Positions 1-6,387 of a DNA stretch of 14,187 nucleotides are shown one piece after another (position 1 is the stretch's first letter; each line of letters opens with the position of its first letter). The notes under the pieces are model-generated. The model was given only the letters and a program-made list of their open reading frames with translations. It had not been told where the DNA came from and searched no databases. Position numbers and translations under genes: made by a program. Source of the stretch: Acidobacteriota bacterium (lineage in GTDB: Bacteria > Acidobacteriota > Terriglobia > Terriglobales > Acidobacteriaceae). Location of the stretch: the NCBI GenBank assembly GCA_023410055.1, contig JAEYQK010000042.1:1-14187 (forward strand). Reading direction: 5' to 3'.

Positions 1-1281
1 TTCCAGATGTGACCTGTCCGCCCGCACGATCGCAGGTATCTCAGTGAGAATAACCTCTATGTGGATATCCTTGCCTACGATACGACTAAGCATCGGCTGC
101 AGTTCCGACACCAGTGAGTTTATGTCAATAAACGCCGGCTTAACTGGATGTTTGCGGCTGAACGTGAGCAATTGGCGCGTTAATCGCGCGCCTCGCTCGC
201 CGGCTTTCAGTATCTCGGAAAGAGTCTTCTTGTGTACCGGATCGATGTCTTCCAGCATCAGCAACTCGGCATAACCTGTCATGGCCATCAGGATGTTATT
301 GAAGTCGTGAGCTATTCCGCCGGCCAACTGGTTCAAGACTTCCATCTTCTGGGCCTGTTGCAGTTGCTGTTCTGTCTCTTGAATCTCTGTGGTGCGTTTC
401 CGAATGGTCCGTTTCAGTAGCACGATCCAAGCGACGCAGATGCCGACGAGCAGGACGACAACACTCGCGAGCACAAGAACTCTCGTCAAAGTGAACCATG
501 AACTAGGCTGAATAACAGCCACGTCCGTTGGTGTCCGCAACCGAATCCCGAACTCCTGCGCACTGCTGCTGAACGTCAGCATTCCGTTCAGTTCCACTTC
601 GCTACCGGGCACCGCCCTTTCGCTCACCCATGGTGGATCCGAGCGCCGTCTTCGAAATACCGCCAGCAGTTCCGGTTCCGGGCCGATGACAACATAGTCA
701 GATGTGTCACCCGGTTGTTGATCGCTGTCCCCGATCATGAAACGCATCACCTTGCCTCGAACCCGAACCAGTTCGACCGGGTAAAGCCCATGGCGCACAT
801 CGGAACGAGTCAGCAATCTGCCTGGAATTTGAGTGCCAGCGCCAAGCGACGTAATCGAATCCGCAGTCATGCTCAAATAGCCGACTTCGTCGAGAGATTC
901 TTCCTTAGGCTTCACCTTATTCCACGCAAGTGTGCCACGCAGCTCAACTATTTCCCAGATGGTCAGCGGAAGTACCTTCGAAGTCCTGACAATCATTGCG
1001 CCAGCGTTGTCCTGCACCGTGAAGTTTCCGGGTGCAACGGGGTTGCTGCCCGGAACCGTGGTGACAGTCGCTCGAATTATGCAATAGGGGTGCTCGGGAG
1101 CGCTGCTGCGCGCGAGTTCCTTCGCTGCGGCAATTGAGATGGGAGTTGTTGAAGCTGTTTGGCCCTGCCCAAGGCAAGCAATTGCCAGGAGTCCAACAAT
1201 CAGTACTGAGAGGGACAGAGTGCGCCAATTCCCGCCCATCGGAACCAACGATAGCCGAAGCCCATTGCTCCTTTTCCGCAT
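1..1281 (-). CDS. Membrane-bound sensor histidine kinase, C-terminus beyond left edge
   Basis: The visible part is 427 residues, read from ATG at 1281 to the left edge without a stop. Residues 21-38 are a hydrophobic N-terminal segment and 268-289 a second membrane span, so residues 40-265 should be periplasmic. That region has two beta-rich stretches of OB-fold style (an I-R-A-T-V-T-T-V strand, then F-T-V-Q-D-N-A-G around residues 88-95; a second begins near V-R-V-R-G-K-V). After the second span comes a short coiled coil (E-T-E-Q-Q-L-Q-Q-A-Q-K-M) and a HisKA dimerisation helix with the motif A-G-G-I-A-H-D-F-N-N; the phosphorylatable His is residue 325. The HATPase domain and any receiver lie outside the window. 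The ligand is unknown. It is related in its kinase core to the kinase at the right edge. The ORF is inferred from continuous family-like sequence; the SD is weak (GGTAGG about 12 bases upstream). Confidence 0.88.
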   Translation of the reverse strand, partial: MRKRSNGLRLSLVPMGGNWRTLSLSVLIVGLLAIACLGQGQTASTTPISIAAAKELARSSAPEHPYCIIRATVTTVPGSNPVAPGNFTVQDNAGAMIVRTSKVLPLTIWEIVELRGTLAWNKVKPKEESLDEVGYLSMTADSITSLGAGTQIPGRLLTRSDVRHGLYPVELVRVRGKVMRFMIGDSDQQPGDTSDYVVIGPEPELLAVFRRRRSDPPWVSERAVPGSEVELNGMLTFSSSAQEFGIRLRTPTDVAVIQPSSWFTLTRVLVLASVVVLLVGICVAWIVLLKRTIRKRTTEIQETEQQLQQAQKMEVLNQLAGGIAHDFNNILMAMTGYAELLMLEDIDPVHKKTLSEILKAGERGARLTRQLLTFSRKHPVKPAFIDINSLVSELQPMLSRIVGKDIHIEVILTEIPAIVRADRSHLE

Positions 1282-1412
1282 GTGGCCGCACCTACCGAGA
1301 GCACCTGCCGTGGATCCGGTGCCTATTTAACACAGCATCAGCATCTCACGATGCGCTACGATAGCCATTTCGTCAATCTTACGACAGTAACATTGAGGGT
1401 TTGGGGCTCATA
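1282..1412. other. Intergenic gap between SDR gene and histidine kinase
   Basis: This 131-bp stretch separates two minus-strand genes. It presumably carries the end of the pterin transcript and the promoter of the kinase. A TTGACG hexamer is present on the minus strand at about 1373-1378, but no convincing -10 box follows at normal spacing. There is no terminator-like hairpin with a T-run. I see no small gene. Confidence 0.4.
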
Positions 1413-2132
1413 TTAAAGCGCTCCCGTTGTAGGTCCGACCATAAGTTCCTCTACCGTAGCCTCTGGAGGAAGTGCCAGCAGACTCACAACCGCTTTGGCC
1501 ACTGTTTCTGCGGACATCATGCGTTTACGCGGAGCTTCCGGCCAGAAGATGTTCCAAATGTCAGTGTCAGTCGCACCTGGTAACAGCGATACAACTCGAA
1601 TCCCGCGCGGTCGAAGCTCCTCCCGCAACACATCTGTCAGGCCTTTGGCTCCGTGCTTCGACGCTATGTAGGCGGCTTGACCCGGAAATGCCCTTGTGGC
1701 TGCCACAGACAGGTTGTTCACGATGGCTCCGCCGCGGTTAATCAGCGGCAGTGCAGCCCGTACGCAAAGAAAGGTGCCCGTGAGATTCGTCTCAATCACG
1801 TCCCGCCAATCATCCAGTGGTAGGCTCTCGATGTTCGCCGTCGGATGCGCCGTGCCCGCGTTGTTGATCAGATAGTCGATGGTCCCAAAACGCTCGCGCA
1901 CTGCGCCGAAAAAGTGTTCCACCGACGACGGACTCTTAACGTCGCACTCACCCACGAGGACTGGCACTTCGTTCTGTTCGGCGATTTGCTCATCCGGAAG
2001 GAACTTCGGATTCCGAGCGCAAAGTGCCAGCCTGCACCCCGCCGCAGCCAAAGCCTGCGCGACAGCCAGGCCGATCCCACGGCTGGCACCTGTGACCACA
2101 GCCGTCTTTCCAAGCAAAGGTCGTTCGTTCAT
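1413..2132 (-). CDS. Short-chain dehydrogenase/reductase, candidate sepiapterin-reductase-like step
   Basis: This is a 239-residue classical SDR, full length for the family. The NADP(H)-binding glycine motif T-G-A-S-R-G-I-G is at residues 14-21, N-N-A-G at 90-93, and the catalytic Ser142, Tyr155 and Lys159 (Y-I-A-S-K) are all present. An Arg at 18 and a Cys-Ala-Arg after strand 2 (38-40) suggest NADP(H) preference (inference). It starts 11 bp after the folE stop codon, so it is probably the last gene of the same transcript; no strong SD is visible. In animals, and in some bacteria, the last steps to tetrahydrobiopterin use an SDR, sepiapterin reductase. Together with folE and two PTPS-type genes this one is a good candidate for that role. 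The sequence alone does not exclude another ketone or aldehyde substrate, because SDR specificity cannot be read from these motifs. Confidence 0.9.
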   Translation of the reverse strand: MNERPLLGKTAVVTGASRGIGLAVAQALAAAGCRLALCARNPKFLPDEQIAEQNEVPVLVGECDVKSPSSVEHFFGAVRERFGTIDYLINNAGTAHPTANIESLPLDDWRDVIETNLTGTFLCVRAALPLINRGGAIVNNLSVAATRAFPGQAAYIASKHGAKGLTDVLREELRPRGIRVVSLLPGATDTDIWNIFWPEAPRKRMMSAETVAKAVVSLLALPPEATVEELMVGPTTGAL

Positions 2133-2143
2133 GCTATGGGTAC

Positions 2144-2746
2144 TTAGAATCCGTTTGGCACTTTCGTACGGATAAGCTGCAGAAACTCTTCGCGCGTCTT
2201 CTGAGACGTTTTGAACACACCCTGCATTGACGAAGTGACCGCCGCAGAGTGCTGCTTTTCGACCCCGCGCATCATCATGCAGAGATGTCGCGCTTCGATC
2301 ACCACGCCTACTCCCTGGGGCTGTACCGCATTCTGTATTGTCTCCGCGATCTGGGTGGTAAGCCGCTCCTGGACCTGTAAACGCCTAGAAAACACTTCAA
2401 CTACTCTCGGTATCTTGCTGAGCCCAAGCACCTTACCATTTGGAATATAGGCGACGTGCACCTTGCCAAAGAACGGTAGCATGTGGTGCTCGCACATGCT
2501 GAACATCTCGATATCCTTGACGATCACCATCTCGTCGTAGTCAACCGTGAACAGTGCTCCGTTGATGGCTTCCTTAACACTCTGTGTATAGCCCTTCGTA
2601 AGGTCTTGCATTGCCCGCGCAACACGCCTGGGCGTCAATGCCAAACCTTCGCGTGTGGGATCCTCCCCCACTCGCACTAACATTTCCCGAACCAACTCCT
2701 CGAAACTCGCACTTGTTAATGTAATCGGCTCAGCCGCACTCTTCAT
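2144..2746 (-). CDS. folE: GTP cyclohydrolase I (FolE)
   Basis: The enzyme converts GTP to 7,8-dihydroneopterin triphosphate, the first step of folate and tetrahydrobiopterin synthesis. The 200-residue protein is the usual length and has the whole type IA signature: Cys85-Glu-His-His88 and Cys156 as zinc ligands, the M-C-E-H-H-M-L-P-F-F-G-K-V-H-V-A-Y core, G-L-S-K-I-P-R around 108-114, and Q-E-R-L-T-x-Q-I at 126-133. I chose ATG at 2746 because AAGGA lies at 2752-2756, five bases upstream. An alternative GTG at 2791 would give 215 residues and a GTGA overlap with the upstream PTPS stop, but has no SD. The gene is followed by the SDR and preceded by two PTPS genes, which suggests that its product feeds a pterin cofactor rather than only folate (inference). 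Confidence 0.96.
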   Translation of the reverse strand: MKSAAEPITLTSASFEELVREMLVRVGEDPTREGLALTPRRVARAMQDLTKGYTQSVKEAINGALFTVDYDEMVIVKDIEMFSMCEHHMLPFFGKVHVAYIPNGKVLGLSKIPRVVEVFSRRLQVQERLTTQIAETIQNAVQPQGVGVVIEARHLCMMMRGVEKQHSAAVTSSMQGVFKTSQKTREEFLQLIRTKVPNGF

Positions 2747-2787
2747 TTCTGTCCTTTTTCTTACGCGATCCTCGTTCGGCGAATTCT

Positions 2788-3210
2788 TCACCGTCGCAGC
2801 TCCAAATCGCCGGCGTATTCGAACGAGTTCTGGCTAGTTTCATCCAGCTTCACTCTATCTAGAGTGACATCCTCCATCTCCCGTTTCAGTTTCTCGAATA
2901 TTATCTTCGCCAGGTTTTCACTCGTAGGCGCAACTCCACGAAAATCCTGCAAACAATTCAAATTCTCATGACCAAACTGCTCGACAACGCACCGCTTCAC
3001 CGCCGAGTCCAGCGCTACCAGGTCGTAAACCATCCCCGTTCGCGGATCGACCTGCCCACTAACAGTAACTTCCAGCGCATAGTTGTGCCCGTGTCCATAC
3101 TCGTTATTGCACTTCCCATACGTCGCCCGGTTCTGCTCGTCCGATAGTTCATCACTATGCAGCCTGTGCGAAGACGAAAACCGATATCGTTTTGTCAGGT
3201 ACGCCTTCAT
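2788..3210 (-). CDS. 6-pyruvoyl-tetrahydropterin synthase family protein, copy 1 (altered catalytic Asp)
   Basis: This is a 140-residue PTPS/QueD-fold protein. Zinc ligands His15, His40 and His42 and the active-site Cys34 are visible in G-K-C-N-N-E-Y-G-H-G-H-N-Y. The Cys-x5-His-Gly-His spacing is that of animal BH4-type PTPS, not the Cys-x3-His-Gly-His of bacterial QueD. The Asp-His pair of the catalytic triad reads Gly80-His81 here, so the Asp is missing; Glu124, expected to anchor the pterin, is kept. Start ATG at 3210 overlaps the stop codon of the neighbouring copy as ATGA and has GGAGA at 3214-3218, so the longer in-frame start at 3306 is unlikely. Translational coupling with copy 2 is expected. 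It could be a paralogue with changed chemistry (for example a sepiapterin- or 6-carboxy-type activity), or a partner subunit. Confidence 0.92.
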   Translation of the reverse strand: MKAYLTKRYRFSSSHRLHSDELSDEQNRATYGKCNNEYGHGHNYALEVTVSGQVDPRTGMVYDLVALDSAVKRCVVEQFGHENLNCLQDFRGVAPTSENLAKIIFEKLKREMEDVTLDRVKLDETSQNSFEYAGDLELRR

Positions 3211-3617
3211 TCTTCTCCGTAGTAGTCCGCAAACAAATCCGGCGTCTCGTACACCCGCACCCTGTGCAGTTGCGCAACCTTCAGCTTCGGTCCGACCCGA
3301 TTCCATATACTGATCGCGATATTCTCCGTCGTCGGAATCTCCTTCGCGAACTCCGGCACTTCCTTGTTCAAGAACCGATGATCCATCACGTCCAGCACTT
3401 CGCGATTGAGTATCTCCTTAAGTTCCTTCAGGTCCATCACGAACCCGGTCTTCGCATCGACCTCGCCTTTTATCGTCAACTCGAGGGTGTAGTTGTGCCC
3501 ATGCCCGTGCGGATTATTGCATTTCCCGAAGCGCCGCTGGTTCTCTTCCGCCGTAAATTCCGGATTGTGATAATAGTGTGAAGCCGAAAACTCACATTTC
3601 CGAGTCAAATAGACCAT
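3207..3617 (-). CDS. 6-pyruvoyl-tetrahydropterin synthase, copy 2 (complete active site)
   Basis: This 136-residue protein resembles animal PTPS over its whole length. It has zinc ligands His14, His39 and His41, active-site Cys33 in G-K-C-N-N-P-H-G-H-G-H-N-Y, the G-E-V-D-x-K-T-G-F-V-M-D-L strand, the catalytic pair Asp79-His80 and the pterin-anchoring Glu124 in V-Y-E-T. The known animal reaction is dihydroneopterin triphosphate to 6-pyruvoyl-tetrahydropterin with loss of triphosphate. AGGA at 3625-3628 is seven bases upstream of the ATG. It begins 24 bp after the phosphatase stop, and its stop overlaps the start of copy 1 (ATGA). Automatic pipelines may name it QueD or 6-carboxytetrahydropterin synthase. 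The Cys spacing and the absence of queC and queE nearby argue for the biopterin branch. Confidence 0.94.
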   Translation of the reverse strand: MVYLTRKCEFSASHYYHNPEFTAEENQRRFGKCNNPHGHGHNYTLELTIKGEVDAKTGFVMDLKELKEILNREVLDVMDHRFLNKEVPEFAKEIPTTENIAISIWNRVGPKLKVAQLHRVRVYETPDLFADYYGEE

Positions 3618-3641
3618 TAGCTATTCCTGTGCACTCCCTGA

Positions 3642-4628
3642 TTATGCCGCCCGCTGAATAACCATCATCGTTAAATCGTCCGACAATTCCGCTTCCGCCA
3701 AGAACCGTTTCAGGTCCCCTAGACATCGTTTTGCGACGTCCTGAGGACGCAGCTTATGACACCCCTTCAGCGCCGCCAGCAGCCGCTCACTCCCGAACTC
3801 CTCATCGTTTGCATCACGAGCTTCCGTCAACCCGTCCGTATAGAACACCAATACATCCCCTGGATCCATACGCACGCTGCACGCCGAATAATGCGCATCA
3901 CAGAACATTCCCAGCGGCAATCCTGTCGCCGACAGTGTCGATATGTCGCCGCCGCGCAGAATCACGGGCGGCAAATGTCCAGCGTTCACTATCTGCACGT
4001 TCCCTTTGGTATCTGCCAGCCCAGACAGCAGCGTCGCATAGAATCCGCTCAGCGTGTTTTCGCAGAAAACGTGATTCGCACGCGTCACCAAGTCGGTCAG
4101 CGGCATTCCGGCATTGTGTAATGAACGGAAAATCGCGTGCAGATTCGACATCAGCAACGAAGCAGCGACGCCCTTGCCCGAAACGTCCCCAGCCAAAAAC
4201 AATATGCCGCCACCGTCATTTTCTATCGGAATCAGGTCGCAGTAATCACCACTCACCGGCCCCGCCGGCTGATAGTGATAGAACGCCTCCCAGCCATAGC
4301 GACTGATTTCACGTTCCGGCAGCAATCGCGTCTGAATCTGCGTTGCCAGATCGAGGTCCCTTTGCAGCGCCCGCCGCTGCGCCTCGTTCAGGTGATCGAG
4401 ACAATAGCACATCAGCGGATCGGCCATTAACCTCTCGGCCTCTACTGGATCGTGGCACGTCGCGCACAGACCATAGGTCCCCTGCTCGATCCGCTCCAGC
4501 GCACTATCCACCTGCTCCAGCAAGCTCTCGAGTTCCGTCGACTCAGGCGCTGTCGACATTGCCATCTCAAGCTTGTGCCGCCTGTTCAGCAGCTGCGATC
4601 GAAACACTTCATTCGGAACGCTGGCCAT
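3642..4628 (-). CDS. PP2C/SpoIIE-type serine phosphatase with N-terminal DksA/TraR-like zinc finger
   Basis: The protein has 328 residues in two parts. Residues 10-50 are helical and lead into a DksA/TraR-like finger: G-T-Y-G-L-C55-A-T-C58, then R-L-M-A-D-P, then C76-L-D-H79. The fourth zinc ligand is His instead of the usual Cys; Cys74 is an extra nearby Cys. Residues 90-328 are an RsbU/SpoIIE phosphatase domain with L-A-T-Q-I-Q-x-x-L-L-P, S-G-D-Y-C-D (metal Asp128), G-D-V-S-G-K-G (147-153), N-A-G-H-L-P-P (215-221), F-Y-T-D-G-L-T-E-A (262-270) and S-D-D-L-T (316-320). Such phosphatases usually dephosphorylate anti-sigma-factor antagonists in partner-switching stress responses. No kinase or antagonist gene lies next to it. 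SD GAGGT is at 4635-4639. It may be cotranscribed with the PTPS genes (24-bp gap). The finger could bind RNA polymerase or act only as a structural or redox module (inference). Confidence 0.93.
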   Translation of the reverse strand: MASVPNEVFRSQLLNRRHKLEMAMSTAPESTELESLLEQVDSALERIEQGTYGLCATCHDPVEAERLMADPLMCYCLDHLNEAQRRALQRDLDLATQIQTRLLPEREISRYGWEAFYHYQPAGPVSGDYCDLIPIENDGGGILFLAGDVSGKGVAASLLMSNLHAIFRSLHNAGMPLTDLVTRANHVFCENTLSGFYATLLSGLADTKGNVQIVNAGHLPPVILRGGDISTLSATGLPLGMFCDAHYSACSVRMDPGDVLVFYTDGLTEARDANDEEFGSERLLAALKGCHKLRPQDVAKRCLGDLKRFLAEAELSDDLTMMVIQRAA

Positions 4629-4634
4629 CGCTTT

Positions 4635-4639
4635 ACCTC
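4635..4639 (-). promoter_or_regulatory. Shine-Dalgarno site of the phosphatase gene
   Basis: GAGGT on the minus strand lies six bases before the ATG at 4628. It confirms that start and shows that the palindromic repeat further upstream would form part of the 5' leader if transcription comes from the glycosyltransferase side. Confidence 0.6.
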
Positions 4640-4649
4640 ACGTGCTTTG

Positions 4650-4865
4650 TCATTCCGAGGAGCGGAGTGACGAGGAATCCCTATTGCCACGGCAATCGCA
4701 TAGCGCAGTGGCGGCATATTCTCTTTGCTTCCACTCGACTCGTCCCTTCCTATGAGAGATTCGCGAACGCAGCAAAAGATACGAAAACAACGGCAGCCCC
4801 ATCGGCGCTAACGACGTCGAGACAATATCGAAGTGCGCCTTCCGCACCCGGCGGAGAAAGTTCAA
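4650..4865 (-). pseudogene. Detached C-terminal segment of the glycosyltransferase
   Basis: Directly after the TGA at 4866-4868, the same frame stays open for 71 more codons. It encodes family-like sequence: L-N-F-L-R-R-V-R-K-A-H-F, then a membrane span around A-P-M-G-L-P-L-F-S-Y-L-L-L, then R-S-R-I-S-H-R-K-G-R-V-E-W-K-Q-R-E-Y. A small hydrophobic-basic tail with a W-K-x-R-x-Y end is what I know from the C-terminus of HpnB-like GT2 enzymes. With it the protein would be 379 residues, the usual size. The last dozen codons, ending at a stop at 4650-4652, run into the palindromic repeat, so the natural end may have been replaced. It is not an independent gene: it starts only with TTG next to the stop and has no SD. 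Confidence 0.7.
4651..4696. repeat. Intergenic palindromic repeat, two stems
   Basis: The sequence CATTCCGAGGAGCGGAGTGA continues into a GGAAT that pairs with ATTCC (4652-4656 with 4674-4678). A second perfect hairpin, ATTGCC-AC-GGCAAT, follows at 4683-4696. This kind of CATTCCGAGGAGCGGAGTGACG motif is, from memory, a dispersed intergenic repeat in acidobacterial genomes. It lies between two co-directional genes, only 22 bp before the phosphatase start codon, and also encodes the last codons of the extended glycosyltransferase frame. Confidence 0.55.
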
Positions 4866-5789
4866 TCATGTCGGGACCGCGATGATCGCCGCACCTATCA
4901 CAATCCGATTCATTCCCAATCCGAACGCCGCAAGCGCCGTCGTGAACGCTCCCACGCTGGCCACGAACTCAACTCCCCGCAGCGCAGCCAGCTTTGCCGG
5001 GGCCGCAAACAACAGCGCCAGGTTCTTCGTCCACCCCTCGCACATCTGCCGCCACGAACGGTACATGCGCGTACGCACCGCATCCCCGCCAAATCTGAAT
5101 CGAAGTTTGCGCCCCGACTGCTTCACCAGCTTCGCTAGGGCAACGTCTTCGAGCAGATCGCGCGCGACCGCCACATGTCCGCCGACCGCATCGTAGGCCT
5201 CTCGCGTGATCAACAGATACTGTCCATTCGCTGCGGCCGCCGCCGAGGCCCGGTCGCTCACTTCCTTTGGCTTATACGTCGCCGCAAGCTCCGCGAAGAC
5301 TACGGGCATCAACGCCCGCTCGGCGATCCCGTGAACCTCCTGCTCCGGCGAATACGACAGCAGATCAACACCGCTTGCCGCCCCCTCCGCCACACTCCGC
5401 GCCAGTGATCCCGGCTTGTGATCCGTGTCGGCGTCGGTAAACAGCAACCACTTACCTAGCGCGATCTTCGCGCCCGCCACACAGGCATTCGACTTCCCAG
5501 ACCAGCCAGTCGGCAGGGTTCCCGCATCTATTACCCTCACTGACATCAACAACTCGGGTGTTGCATCCTTCACCTGCATGGGAGGTTGTACCAACGATGA
5601 TTCGAACTCCTCCGCAATCTCTCTCGTCCTGTCCGTCGAACCATCATCCACGACGATGATCTCGAACGGCACACCCGTCTGCTCGACCAACGACTCCAGA
5701 CAGCGCCCGATACAGGCCTCTTCGTTCCGCGCCGGAATGATGACGGACACTGTCGGTACCGCACCATCGTCTTTACGAGTCAGAGTCAT
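4866..5789 (-). CDS. Family 2 glycosyltransferase (HpnB-like), truncated by in-frame TGA
   Basis: The 307-residue reading frame holds a complete GT-A catalytic domain: V-S-V-I-I-P-A-R-N-E-E (14-24), Asp-Asp-Gly-Ser at 48-51, W-S-G-K-S-N-A (96-102) for donor binding, the metal-binding D-A-D at 119-121, Glu-Asp at 214-215 and an R-M-Y-R-S-W-R-Q-M-x-x-G-W-x-K-N segment (241-256). One hydrophobic region (residues 275-306) follows, then TGA. The order matches hopanoid- or carotenoid-associated GT2 enzymes of the inner membrane; the acceptor is not known. The same frame continues for 71 family-like codons after the stop, so this copy has probably lost a membrane segment and its cytoplasmic tail. 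The ATG at 5789 lies only 8 bp from the ATG of the divergent tlpA-like gene and has no clear SD. Confidence 0.86.
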   Translation of the reverse strand: MTLTRKDDGAVPTVSVIIPARNEEACIGRCLESLVEQTGVPFEIIVVDDGSTDRTREIAEEFESSLVQPPMQVKDATPELLMSVRVIDAGTLPTGWSGKSNACVAGAKIALGKWLLFTDADTDHKPGSLARSVAEGAASGVDLLSYSPEQEVHGIAERALMPVVFAELAATYKPKEVSDRASAAAAANGQYLLITREAYDAVGGHVAVARDLLEDVALAKLVKQSGRKLRFRFGGDAVRTRMYRSWRQMCEGWTKNLALLFAAPAKLAALRGVEFVASVGAFTTALAAFGLGMNRIVIGAAIIAVPT

Positions 5790-5797
5790 AGTCCAGA

Positions 5798-6298
5798 ATG
5801 TATTATATGGACGTGAAGCGCTGTTTACTTCTTCTTCTTGCCGTGAGCGTCATTCTCGCCGCCTGCAACAGCGGTTCGCGCCCGCCGCGTATCAACAAGC
5901 CCGCGCCGGACTTCACTGTCAAGGACGCAGACCGCACCCTCAGCCTTTCGCAATACAAGGGTAAGCCCGTTTTGCTGAACTTCTGGGCCACCTGGTGTGC
6001 GCCTTGTGTCGAAGAGATGCCATCACTCGTTCAGCTTCAGCAGAAGATGCAAGGCCGCGTCACCGTCATCGCAGTCAGCGTCGACGTGGACAACGATGCC
6101 TACCACCACTTTCTGAAGGCCAACGGCATCAACCTGCTCACCGTCCGCGACGGCGACCAGAAGAGCAGTGCTCTGTACGGCACCTTCAAGTATCCCGAAA
6201 CCTACGCTATCGATTCCAAAGGCGTCATCCGTCGCAAATTCATCGGCGCCGTCAATTGGAACGATCCGGAGATCCAGTCATACTTGAGCGGTCTATAG
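5798..6298 (+). CDS. TlpA/ResA-like thioredoxin-fold lipoprotein
   Basis: This 166-residue protein has a signal sequence with a lipobox L-A-A-C (Cys23), so it should be lipid-anchored on the outside of the inner membrane or sorted to the outer membrane. The rest is an AhpC/TSA-TlpA domain: K-P-A-P-D-F-T-V (34-41), N-F-W-A-T-W-C-A-P-C with redox cysteines 67 and 70, E-E-M-P, and the cis-proline in K-Y-P-E-T-Y (Pro133). Such proteins reduce disulfides in the periplasm, often for cytochrome c maturation, but no ccm gene is near. A second ATG at 5807 would shorten it by three residues and keep the signal peptide. No SD precedes either ATG, so a leaderless transcript or a promoter inside the opposite gene is possible. 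The next gene starts 89 bp downstream. Confidence 0.92.
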   Translation: MYYMDVKRCLLLLLAVSVILAACNSGSRPPRINKPAPDFTVKDADRTLSLSQYKGKPVLLNFWATWCAPCVEEMPSLVQLQQKMQGRVTVIAVSVDVDNDAYHHFLKANGINLLTVRDGDQKSSALYGTFKYPETYAIDSKGVIRRKFIGAVNWNDPEIQSYLSGL

Positions 6299-6377
6299 AA
6301 TCGTAGCGCCGCCGGTTGCTTCGGATTTGATGGATGGGATCAAGGCCCGGAGAAACTGCATGTTATGTGGATAGATC

Positions 6378-6383
6378 GAGGTG
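6378..6383 (+). promoter_or_regulatory. Shine-Dalgarno site fixing the start at 6388
   Basis: GAGGTG lies four bases before the ATG at 6388. The longer frame from 6334 has no SD and would add 18 hydrophilic, family-unlike residues. Confidence 0.65.
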
Positions 6384-6387
6384 CAAC

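Noticed and set aside
944..1291. Separate 115-codon minus-strand gene
   Set aside because: It is the wrong frame of the histidine kinase; the frame from ATG 1281 runs unbroken into the HisKA motif.
3211..3306. 32-residue N-terminal extension of PTPS copy 1
   Set aside because: The ATG at 3210 has an SD and an ATGA overlap, and the extension is unlike the family and lies over the end of copy 2.
2144..3617. Queuosine (preQ0) operon with queD
   Set aside because: The Cys spacing is Cys-x5-His-Gly-His, there is no queC, queE or queF, and an SDR is present instead.
3731..4306. 191-codon plus-strand frame opposite the phosphatase
   Set aside because: It is an Arg/Ser/Pro-rich shadow of the phosphatase domain.
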